Shown piece after piece: positions 1 to 7,990 of a DNA stretch of 56,764 nucleotides. The notes beneath the pieces are model-generated. The model saw nothing but the letters and a program-made list of their open reading frames with translations, was not told the DNA's origin and did not search any database. Made by a program: the position numbers and the translations under genes. Every line of letters starts with the position of its first letter. The stretch's first letter is position 1. This DNA comes from Holosporales bacterium (GTDB lineage: Bacteria > Pseudomonadota > Alphaproteobacteria > UBA3830 > JAIRWN01), in assembly GCA_031263535.1 (NCBI GenBank), contig JAISFO010000026.1:1-56764 (forward strand). The letters run 5' to 3'.

Positions 1-1808
1 CGTTGAGACATGCGAAGGAGCGTTTAACAAGTGGGGCAATCCCAACTGTGATGGGTATTACTATAAGGAGGACGGCTCTTTATGGATAGCTGACGAAAAC
101 GGTAAAGAAAGTCTCGTCAGCCCAAGCTATATAAGAGTTATCGCATTGAGTAGAACACCCGAAAGTGATGAGTGGACCAAACGAGTAGAGTTCAAGGATT
201 CTGATAATCACAATCAGATTGTTAATATACGTTTCTCGATTCTTTTGGACAATAAAGAACCTTTAAAAATCCTAGCAGACAAAGGCTTAGATTTTTCTAC
301 TAGCTCCAAAAAGAATATATTAGCTTACTTGCAGGAAGCGAAGTCGCCAAAGAGGATTCGACAGATTAAAAAGCCTGGTTGGATCAAGGAGCATCAGTAC
401 ATATGTCAATCATTTGTGGCTGTGCATTCCTAATGCTCAAGAAGTGTATGAGTTAGCAGAAAGTACTCAAGACTGGGGGTATGACCAAAAAGGTACCCTG
501 AAAAGGTGGCAGGAGAATGTAGGTAAATACTGTGCTGGCAATCATATCCTTACACTTGCTGTGTTGATTGCATTGAGTGGTCCATTATTGAAGTTTTTTC
601 CGAATATAGGATCAACCATTTTTCATTTAGCGGGGGAGACCTCTAAAGGTAAGACGACTGCACTTCAAATAGCTGCTTCTATTTGGGGACACCTTAAGCA
701 GTTTTTAATGCAGTGGCGCTTTACTGACAATGCCCTTGAAGGGATTCTTACGCTCCACAATGATGGCTTTTTGGCTCTTGATGAACTTAGCCAGTTGGCT
801 GTCAAGAAGTTTGGCCCAGTGATTTACATGATCTCTAACGGAAGGAGTAAGGGAAGATTCAGCAAAGATTCAGAGCTCAAAGAGATCAAGTCTTGGCGTT
901 TAAATATTTTAAGTAGTGGTGAGAGTGGGCTAGAGGACACGCTAAATGAGACTGGTGATAAAGTTAAAGGTGGCATGGAGGTAAGGTTTATCGAGATAGA
1001 TACGCTCATATCTGATGAGATTGGGATATTTAACACTTTACATGATTTTGAGCCTACGGATTCGTCCAAACGTAGAGAGCAAGCTGCTAAGTTTGCCAAT
1101 CATCTTAAAGATGTTGCTGCTAAGTATCCTAGCGTAGTCGCTTATGAGTTTATGAGTAGGCTGGTTGCGTTAATATCCGAGACGCCGGGGTTTGCAGATA
1201 GTTTATACAAACTCTATAAAGTAGCGTTAGATGGGTTGGTTTCGAAGTTTAAATTAGCGGATGCCGATAGCCAAGTGCTTAGAGTAGCAGAGTCATTTGC
1301 TGTACTCAAAGTGGCTGGGACTATGGCTATTAGGCTTAAGGTGCTGCCTGAAACATTCGAGATTGAAGAATCGATAAGCTTTAACTTTGCTCGTTGGTTA
1401 AGCGGCCGAGGAGGGAAGAAGAACGTTGAGGGGGAAGAAATAGTTCAGCATGTGAGGGATTACTTAATACAGTATCAAGACAGATTTAAAAAGATCACTA
1501 AAAATACAGATGATGGGAAATTGGCAGTATACCCAGGGCAGTCAGTGATACAAAACTCCTTGGGATATGTAAATGTCTGTAAAGAACAAACTGTCTACTA
1601 TGTCATCCCCAAAGTCTTCCGAGACGAAATTTGCAAATACTACAGCGTAAAGTCAGTACGTAATGCACTACATAAAAAAGGGATGCTGCAAGAAAAAGAT
1701 GGAGCAAATGCACGTGTCAGAATTGATGGCATGCAAAACAGATATGTTATTCTTCCTGTCAACCATGAGGCTGTTGAACAAAACTCTACAAAGAATGATA
1801 CTAACTAA
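1..1808 (+). pseudogene. Frameshifted DUF927-type NTPase (5' end outside window)
   Basis: The reading frame is open from base 2 to a stop at 431-433. The rest of the same protein continues one frame over, from about 414 to 1808. The break falls between a GW motif near 376-384 and IPNAQEVYEL, so a single base gain or loss around 400-425 splits the gene. The second part has a Walker A (GETSKGKT, near base 632) and a Walker B-like LALDEL. It aligns by eye with the intact DUF927 protein at 50417-52441: both have NVGKY, then about 40 residues, then the P-loop. DUF927 proteins are NTPases of mobile elements, usually beside a primase. The gene reads toward the tRNA-Met 3' end and is followed by a long noncoding stretch. 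It is probably inactive. A sequencing error cannot be excluded. Confidence 0.75.
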
Positions 1809-1839
1809 AAATGAAATGTTCTGTTTTTTACACAAAAAA

Positions 1840-2022
1840 CTGTCTTACTTCCTCAGTGTTTGTTTTTTGGCCCTAGGATGGGGAAAATGCTGAAACAAAA
1901 TGCCAAAACAGCATTGTTGCAGAGACAGAAGATCTGTCTCAAGACAAAGGTTTTTTTACGAACTTGTCTCTGCAAAATCCGCATTGTACAACCATTTTAG
2001 AGGAGATGAGACAGTAAGACAG
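1840..2022 (+). other. Noncoding stretch with nested inverted repeats, possible structured RNA
   Basis: The outer arms CTGTCTTACT (1840-1849) and AGTAAGACAG (2013-2022) are perfectly complementary. Between them lie AATGCTG (1886-1892) with CAGCATT (1909-1915), and TTGCAGAGACA (1917-1927) with TGTCTCTGCAA (1965-1975). GAGACAG (1922-1928) can pair instead with CTGTCTC (1934-1940), which is followed by a run of seven T at 1951-1957. This gives a closed multibranch fold with a possible switch. No protein gene covers it. Whether it is transcribed is unknown. Confidence 0.35.
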
Positions 2023-2108
2023 AAAAAAAACATCAAAAACGGCATACTCTAAAATTTATGTTTTTAGGAATAAATGGTAATGGAAAAAAGTAGTCAAAAG
2101 TAAGTCAG

Positions 2109-2114
2109 TATAAT
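2109..2114 (+). promoter_or_regulatory. Possible -10 box before the 45-aa ORF
   Basis: A perfect TATAAT lies about 40 bases upstream of the small ORF at 2156. No good -35 box at the usual spacing was found. Confidence 0.3.
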
Positions 2115-2155
2115 TTGACTGATAGGGTGTGATTGGTTTTATTAGAGAGGCTGTT

Positions 2156-2293
2156 ATGAAGAGGACATTGGAGATAGTGGATGGAGAGCTCAAGGTCGAG
2201 AATGCTCGCTTAGAGAAAGTGAAAGGAGGGATAGATATTTGTTCTATGACGACTTATACTCCAATCATTACTTTGATGCGAACAGCTCTCTGA
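2156..2293 (+). CDS. Small hypothetical protein (45 aa)
   Basis: The frame starts at ATG 2156 with AGAGAGG six to seven bases upstream and ends at TGA 2291-2293, giving a 45-residue protein beginning MKRTLEIVDG with alternating charged residues. It matches no family I recognise. A perfect 6-bp hairpin, GCTCTC (2285-2290) with GAGAGC (2296-2301), overlaps the stop codon. A second perfect hairpin, TAGCATT/AATGCTA (2303-2320), follows at once; the pair could end transcription or protect the 3' end. The ORF sits between the broken DUF927 gene and tRNA-Met, so it belongs to the left-hand accessory element. The ribosome-binding site and upstream TATAAT support it weakly. Confidence 0.35.
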   Translation: MKRTLEIVDGELKVENARLEKVKGGIDICSMTTYTPIITLMRTAL

Positions 2294-2369
2294 TAGAGAG
2301 CATAGCATTAATCAATGCTAAACAATATAATCACAATCCCATAAAAGCTTCCGTCACCTAATCACAAAA

Positions 2370-2388
2370 GTTGTACACCAGTTGTACA
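2370..2388 (+). repeat. Direct repeat GTTGTACA x2
   Basis: GTTGTACA occurs at 2370-2377 and 2381-2388, one helical turn apart, 61 bases from the tRNA-Met 3' end. TTGTACA also occurs near 1984. The position between element and tRNA would suit recombinase arm sites or a repressor operator, but nothing shows which. Confidence 0.4.
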
Positions 2389-2448
2389 AATTATAAATAT
2401 CTAAACAATCTTAAAAAATAAAACTACCCATAAAGTCAGTAAATATCT

Positions 2449-2525
2449 TGGTAGCGGAGGAGGGAATTGAACCCCCGACACGCGGATTATGATTCCGCTG
2501 CTCTAACCAACTGAGCTACTCCGCC
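2449..2525 (-). tRNA. tRNA-Met (CAT)
   Basis: The reverse complement folds as a 77-nt tRNA. The acceptor stem GGCGGAG pairs with CTCCGCT, the D arm is GCTC...GAGC, and the anticodon stem GCGGA/TCCGC holds loop ATCATAA with anticodon CAT. The T arm has TTCAATT, and ACCA is encoded. The G1-U72 end and overall sequence resemble elongator tRNA-Met. Ile2 (lysidine-modified CAU) is less likely. Its 3' end points at the left accessory element, the usual side for tRNA-targeting integration. Confidence 0.93.
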
Positions 2526-2718
2526 AGTGAAAATCTTGATGAAAATCCTTTTCTGAAAATGCAATATATACTTAACATTGTCGTAGTTCTACAACACAGA
2601 AAACCGCCCGTTCAAGTAAGAAATGCAACAATTGCACGAACTTTGGCTGCAAAAACATCATAAGAAAAAAATCTCAAACAGGGCGGTATCCTAGCACTTT
2701 TTTCGGACAATTATTAAT

Positions 2719-2910
2719 TTATTCTTTTCGGATTTTTTCCTTTTGGGCTTTTAGAGTTTTTAGCAGACATTGCTGTATCAGTCCGTTTATATGATCGTTA
2801 ACCCTATGTCGCAAGACTTGTGTGGCTGTGCGAATGCGGCTGATTAAATTAAGGCACGAAAAATGATGAGCGTCTAAAGGTTCTTGAAGTGGGAGCTTTT
2901 CTCGCCTCAC
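2719..2910 (-). CDS. Hypothetical small basic protein (63 aa)
   Basis: The frame starts at GTG (2908-2910) and ends with a lysine-rich tail. The sequence is rich in R, H, K and Q and matches no family I recognise. No clear ribosome-binding site precedes the start, which weakens the call. A 9-bp perfect inverted repeat (2910-2940) spans the start region. It lies between tRNA-Met and the Nudix gene. Confidence 0.25.
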   Translation of the reverse strand: MRREKLPLQEPLDAHHFSCLNLISRIRTATQVLRHRVNDHINGLIQQCLLKTLKAQKEKIRKE

Positions 2911-2940
2911 ATTTATAAAACAAAACGATTCTTATAAATG
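2910..2940. promoter_or_regulatory. Perfect dyad, candidate operator
   Basis: CATTTATAA (2910-2918) and TTATAAATG (2932-2940) are perfect inverted copies separated by 13 bases. The size and spacing suit a dimeric regulator. It overlaps the start of the small minus-strand ORF. Confidence 0.35.
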
Positions 2941-3117
2941 AGGGGCTAAAGTTATTTAAGATAATCTGTGGTTCCAAAGCCAAAAAACGCTAAAACAAGT
3001 CCTAAAGATTTGCTGAGTATCAGCGGTACGGCTGCACAAAAAAATCGCGAAGGCTTAAAGCTATATATACAAAATCGCGCTCTTTTTCTTACTTTTGAGA
3101 TCTGGATATTGATTCAT

Positions 3118-3570
3118 TCAGCCGTGGGATAAAACAACTTCGCTAAAAAGTTTTCCGTTTTTGATATTTTCAATTGCTGCTTTTACCGCTTCTACAGTGT
3201 TTGGCGGCAAGTTGTTTTCTTTGAAAAATTTCAGGCCTCCGCATTTGTGAGGCTCTATATTACGAATTTCTCCGGAATATTTTTTACAGATAATAAAAAA
3301 ATACACATAAGGACGATCGCCATAAAAATACATGACGTGAGCAACTTCCAGGTCATCGCGTTTTATATCGATATTCGCCTCTTCTTTTGCTTCGCGAATA
3401 AGGGCGTCAATTATGCCTTCGCCTTCTTCAGCGTGTCCGGCCACCATGCTCCAGCTTCCGTCTCGGTATCCAGTGTTTTGCCGGAGCGAGAGAAGAACTT
3501 CATCGCCCTTCCTCAACAACAGATAAACGGCAATGCGGGATTGTAACCTTGCCCGCTTTTCTTCAGGCAT
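3118..3570 (-). CDS. Nudix hydrolase
   Basis: This is a 150-aa Nudix hydrolase, a family that cleaves nucleoside diphosphates linked to another group X. The Nudix box starts at the GHAEEGEG motif and ends with REAKEEANI. It matches Gx5Ex7REUxEExGU except that the glycine near the end is asparagine; the metal-binding REUxEE core is intact. The single-domain length is typical. It is transcribed divergently from dnaE across about 117 bases. The substrate cannot be told from the sequence; a mutT-like sanitising role is possible but unproven. Confidence 0.88.
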   Translation of the reverse strand: MPEEKRARLQSRIAVYLLLRKGDEVLLSLRQNTGYRDGSWSMVAGHAEEGEGIIDALIREAKEEANIDIKRDDLEVAHVMYFYGDRPYVYFFIICKKYSGEIRNIEPHKCGGLKFFKENNLPPNTVEAVKAAIENIKNGKLFSEVVLSHG

Positions 3571-3687
3571 ATGCAGTTTTTTTTGAATGAGCTGCCCCAG
3601 ATAAAGACGCTTAACGCCAGCAATTACGGGGTTGTTTTACCATCAAATATAAGGTTTAGTAAACATTAAGATACACACGCTAGCCAT

Positions 3688-6600
3688 ATGAGCAAACTTC
3701 CTTTCATACACCTGCGTACGCATTCTGCATATTCGCTGTCGCAAGGGGCGCTTAAGGTACACGACCTTGTTGAGCTATGTGTTGAAAGTCGCATGCCAGC
3801 GGTTGCTTTGACCGATTTTGGCAATCTGTTCGGCGCGCTGGAATTTTCAATCGAATGTGCAAAAAGTGGCATCCAGCCGATCATTGGCTGCGCTTTAAAT
3901 ATGCGGTCATTAATGGGGAAAGACCAATTTATGCCAACGTCTGCCGGTGGAAAACACAACCAATATCAGCTGATCCTGCTGGTCCAAAGCGAAGCTGGCT
4001 ATAAAAACTTGATAAAACTGGCAAGTGAATATTACTTGCAGTCGCCAAATCCAAATGAGCCGGAACTTACGCTAAAGCAGCTTCAAAACCGCACAGATGG
4101 GCTGATTGCACTAAGCGGCGGTAAATATGGGGAAATAGGGCAAATGTTTGCTTCTGGCAAAAAAGACATAGCCTTATCATGTGCCGATATATTAAGCGAG
4201 CTGTTCCGCGACCGCCTGTATATAGAAATATCCCGGCATAATGACCCCATAGAGCAACAGATCGAAGACGATTTAGTAAATTTGGCCTTTGATAAAAAGC
4301 TGCCCTTGATTGCAACCAACAACGTGTTTTTTGCTTCTCCAAAAACCTATGAAGCGCACGATGTGCTTTTATGCATTGGACAAGGCGTTACTTTAGCTGA
4401 GTCACAACGAGCAACCTCATCCCCAGAGTATTATTTTAAGTCGGACGACGAGATGCGAAGCCTGTTCGACGACCTGCCAGAGGCGATCAACAATACGGCA
4501 ACAGTTGCACAGCGCTGCGCTTTTGTTATCGAAAAAAAGAAGCCAGTTCTGCCGACTTGCCCGGTATCCGAGGGGCAGACGGAGGAAAGCGAATTGCGGC
4601 GTAAGTCCCTAGAAGGCCTAGAGAAACGCTTGGTTTCGGCCAAAAGACTTTATGGTATTACCGACGCAGAGTTCGAAGATTTTGCCAAGAAATACCACGA
4701 CCGAATGGAATACGAAATAAAAGTCCTGATCCAAATGGGATTTTGCGGATACCTCCTGATAGTTGCTGATTTCGTGCAATGGGCCAAGTCAAAAAATATC
4801 CCGGTCGGCCCTGGCAGAGGGTCTGGGGCTGGCTCGGTTGTCGCTTGGGCGCTTACTATTACCAATGTTGATCCTATAAAATTTTCGCTGCTGTTTGAGC
4901 GATTTCTTAATCCGGAGCGCGTCTCTATGCCGGACCTCGACATTGACTTTTGTCAAAAGCACCGCGACAAGGTCATAGAATACGTCAGGGAGAAATACGG
5001 GTACGACAGGGTTGCCCAGATAATCACATTTGGTAAGTTGCAAGCTAGGGCTGTGCTGCGCGATGTGGGCCGCGTTCTGCAGCTGCCATATATGTATGTA
5101 GACAAGATATGTAAGCTGGTGCCCAATAATCCCACGCTTAACATGACGATTGAGCAAGCGATTAAGATAGAGCCAGCCTTGCGAAAATATATCGAGGACG
5201 ACCCCAATATTAAACAGCTTGTCGATATATCGATTCAGCTGGAAGGCTTGTATAGGCACGCTTCAACCCATGCGGCCGGGGTGGTGATAGGGCGAGACCC
5301 GCTGGAAGAGACCGTAGCGCTTTACCGCGACCCTAAATCCGATATCCCCGTTACCCAGTTTAACATGAAGTATGTTGAGCAAACTGGCCTTATAAAGTTT
5401 GACTTTCTTGGGCTGAAGACACTTACGGTCATTCAGCAAACGATCGACCTGCTTAAAAAGAGAGGGATCGATATGGTAATCGAGGAAATCCCTCTAGACG
5501 ATAAAAAGACGTTCAATCTTTTCGACAGGCTTGAGACATTGGGCGTGTTCCAAGTCGAAAGCGGCGGGATGAAAGATGTTATCAAGAATATGCGCCCAGA
5601 TCGCTTTGAAGATCTGATTGCTTTGGTGGCATTGTATCGACCTGGCCCGATGGACGACATCCCAAGGTACATAGCGTGTAAGCACGGCAAAGAGAAGGTC
5701 GTCTATGCCCACCCGATTATTGAGCCAATACTTAAAGAAACTTATGGAGTAATGGTCTATCAAGAGCAGGTCATACAAATAGCCCAGGTCCTAAGCGGTT
5801 ATACGCTTGGGCAGGCTGACCTACTTAGAAGGGCGATGGGCAAGAAGATTAAGGAGGAAATGGACGCTCAGCGCAAAAGGTTCGTGGAAGGTGCGGCCGA
5901 AAAAAATAACGTCGAGCCTGAGCTGGCCAACCAATTATTCGACCAAATAAGCAAATTCGCTGGATATGGATTTAACAAATGCCATGCAACGCCTTATGCG
6001 CTGCTGTCGTATCAGACCGCTTACCTTAAGGCCAACTGCCCGGTCGAGTTTATGGCCGCTTTAATGAATCTTGATATGGGCAATACGGAAAAGCTTTGCG
6101 CCTATAAGCAAGAGCTTCAGAATATGGGAATTCCCCTGCTGCCGCCCGATATAAATAAGTCAGAGTCAGAGTTTTCGGTCGAGCCTTTAGAAGGCAAACT
6201 TGCCATCAGGTACGCCCTTTCGGCCATAAAAGGCCAAGGTGGGGCCGCAATGACGACCATTGCCAACAAGCGGGAAGAGCTTGGTCGACCTTTTGTGGGA
6301 CTAGTAGATTTAGCAAGTCAATTTGACTCCAAAGTATCTAACAAAAAGCATTTCGATGGACTTGTAAGCGCCGGCTGTTTTGACAGCATCAATCCAAACA
6401 GAAGGACATTGTTCGAAAATGTAGAAAAAGCCCTGGCGATAGGCCAAAAGCAACAAGAAATGCAAAATTCGCCTCAAGAGAACCTTTTTGAGACTAAGCG
6501 CGAAGTCAAATACGACAAGGATTTTTTCGCCGAAAGCCCCAGGTGGTCCAGCCTTGAGCAGTTAAGCTATGAGCTTAAGGCCTTTGGCTTTTACATGTCT

Positions 6601-7161
6601 TCGCATCCTTTGGAAAGCTATAAACAATATCTGGACAAATTGTTTATACACGGCTCGTCCGAGCTTAAAGACTTTTTCAAAAGCAATCCTGGCGAGCATT
6701 GCTATGTGGCGGGTGTTGTTCTTGATGTAAGAACCAAAACGTCCAATAACGGCAAGAAGCTGGCGTTTGTGACAATGTCCGATCTGCAAAGTACATTTGA
6801 CGTTGTAGTATTTTCTGAACTTCTGGCCGAAAGCCGTGGCCTGCTTGAAATTGGTAAAATGCTCAGGACATCTGTATATGGTAAAATGCAGGAAGAGGAT
6901 TTGCGTTTAGGCGCTAAAAGCATAGAAGCGATAGAAGACGTTGTAACGCGAAAAATCGACTCATTGCATCTTATCTGCAGGTCGAAGGAAGAGCTTAAAC
7001 AACTTCAAAAAACGCTTGCGCAGTTTACCCCTGAAGAAACTGGGGCGGAAATAACAGTTTGTATAGATATCGGCGACTATCAAGCAGAGGCGGTCTTGGG
7101 CAAATACGGCCTAACCGCAGAAATTCTTCTTGCGCTTGATAAATTCGTTGCGGCAGTATAG
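3688..7161 (+). CDS. dnaE: DNA polymerase III subunit alpha
   Basis: This is the replicative polymerase subunit that extends DNA at the fork. At 1157 aa it is close to the E. coli length (1160). The N-terminal PHP domain starts with HLRTHSAYS and continues with VALTDFGNLFG, where the second metal-binding histidine found in active PHP domains is Phe, as is usual for proteobacterial DnaE1. The catalytic aspartates lie in PDLDIDF (about residues 414-420) and KFDFLGL (about 570). GRGSGAGS and YRPGPMD are also present. The C-terminal third has the helix-hairpin-helix and OB-fold regions. ATG 3688 gives the standard MSKLPFIHLRTHSAYS start. nadK follows after 39 bases. Confidence 0.97.
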   Translation: MSKLPFIHLRTHSAYSLSQGALKVHDLVELCVESRMPAVALTDFGNLFGALEFSIECAKSGIQPIIGCALNMRSLMGKDQFMPTSAGGKHNQYQLILLVQSEAGYKNLIKLASEYYLQSPNPNEPELTLKQLQNRTDGLIALSGGKYGEIGQMFASGKKDIALSCADILSELFRDRLYIEISRHNDPIEQQIEDDLVNLAFDKKLPLIATNNVFFASPKTYEAHDVLLCIGQGVTLAESQRATSSPEYYFKSDDEMRSLFDDLPEAINNTATVAQRCAFVIEKKKPVLPTCPVSEGQTEESELRRKSLEGLEKRLVSAKRLYGITDAEFEDFAKKYHDRMEYEIKVLIQMGFCGYLLIVADFVQWAKSKNIPVGPGRGSGAGSVVAWALTITNVDPIKFSLLFERFLNPERVSMPDLDIDFCQKHRDKVIEYVREKYGYDRVAQIITFGKLQARAVLRDVGRVLQLPYMYVDKICKLVPNNPTLNMTIEQAIKIEPALRKYIEDDPNIKQLVDISIQLEGLYRHASTHAAGVVIGRDPLEETVALYRDPKSDIPVTQFNMKYVEQTGLIKFDFLGLKTLTVIQQTIDLLKKRGIDMVIEEIPLDDKKTFNLFDRLETLGVFQVESGGMKDVIKNMRPDRFEDLIALVALYRPGPMDDIPRYIACKHGKEKVVYAHPIIEPILKETYGVMVYQEQVIQIAQVLSGYTLGQADLLRRAMGKKIKEEMDAQRKRFVEGAAEKNNVEPELANQLFDQISKFAGYGFNKCHATPYALLSYQTAYLKANCPVEFMAALMNLDMGNTEKLCAYKQELQNMGIPLLPPDINKSESEFSVEPLEGKLAIRYALSAIKGQGGAAMTTIANKREELGRPFVGLVDLASQFDSKVSNKKHFDGLVSAGCFDSINPNRRTLFENVEKALAIGQKQQEMQNSPQENLFETKREVKYDKDFFAESPRWSSLEQLSYELKAFGFYMSSHPLESYKQYLDKLFIHGSSELKDFFKSNPGEHCYVAGVVLDVRTKTSNNGKKLAFVTMSDLQSTFDVVVFSELLAESRGLLEIGKMLRTSVYGKMQEEDLRLGAKSIEAIEDVVTRKIDSLHLICRSKEELKQLQKTLAQFTPEETGAEITVCIDIGDYQAEAVLGKYGLTAEILLALDKFVAAV

Positions 7162-7200
7162 AAGGGGCCTGTTAAAGCTTGTTGTGACCAAAGCACCTTT

Positions 7201-7956
7201 ATGCGTATACACTTTTCTGGGGACGGCGATCGTGCAGCCCAAGCTATAAAGTCGCTGTCAAAAAGCTATGGTAACTGTGACGCAGCCGAGGCTGACGTCA
7301 TTGTCGCCTTGGGCGGAGACGGTTTTATTCTTAGGACAATACACGAGAATATCTCCTGCAACGTGCCTATATACGGAGTAAACCACGGAACTGTCGGCTT
7401 TCTGACTAACACAAAAGAACTTGATGACCTTCCGGCCAGGATTTCTGCATCTGTGCCCAGCATATTGCATCCGCTTTTTATGGAGGGAACAGACGCAAAA
7501 GGCCAACGGCACTGTGCTTTTGCTTTCAACGAGGTATATCTTTTTCGGCAGACGCGCCAAGCCGCTAAGCTTAAAATAAAAATATCCGGTATTACTCGTT
7601 TAGACGAAGTAATCAGTGACGGCATAATAATCAGCACCCCGGCAGGCAGCACGGCCTATAACCTCTCTGCCCATGGCCCGATAATTCCCATCGGCTCGGA
7701 TTTGTTGGCGTTAACCCCTATAAGCACGTTTCGCCCTCGCAGATGGAAGGGAGCCCTGCTTAAAAACTCTGAAGTAATTGAAATAGAAGTGCTAGAGGCC
7801 CCAAAGCGCCCAGTCAGCGTAGTTGCCGACCATATTGAGTTTAGGGATATATATACGGTTTCGGTGAAGCAGGATCCTGACAGGTCGGCGACTTTACTGT
7901 TTGACAGCAACCACAAACTAGAGGACCGGGTCCTCAGCGAGCAATTTTTGTCTTAG
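7201..7956 (+). CDS. nadK: NAD kinase
   Basis: The enzyme phosphorylates NAD to NADP in the cytoplasm. The 251-aa protein has the GGDG motif at residues 38-41 and the downstream AGSTAYNLSAHGP segment that binds NAD and the acceptor. The length fits short alphaproteobacterial NadK proteins. ATG 7201 is used because no in-frame alternative lies upstream. It follows dnaE by 39 bases in the same direction and converges on the PBP gene, 34 bases away. No strong ribosome-binding site is visible. Confidence 0.95.
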   Translation: MRIHFSGDGDRAAQAIKSLSKSYGNCDAAEADVIVALGGDGFILRTIHENISCNVPIYGVNHGTVGFLTNTKELDDLPARISASVPSILHPLFMEGTDAKGQRHCAFAFNEVYLFRQTRQAAKLKIKISGITRLDEVISDGIIISTPAGSTAYNLSAHGPIIPIGSDLLALTPISTFRPRRWKGALLKNSEVIEIEVLEAPKRPVSVVADHIEFRDIYTVSVKQDPDRSATLLFDSNHKLEDRVLSEQFLS

Positions 7957-7990
7957 GATAATGGCAATTCATTCTTCGCTTACCGCTATC

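Noticed and set aside
360-433. Programmed frameshift in the left DUF927 gene
   Set aside because: No slippery heptamer with a pause structure at the overlap, and the intact paralogue at 50417-52441 is in one frame.
2601-2687. ACCGCCC/GGGCGGT inverted repeat
   Set aside because: The arms are only 7 bp with a 71-base loop and no other support, so chance is likely.
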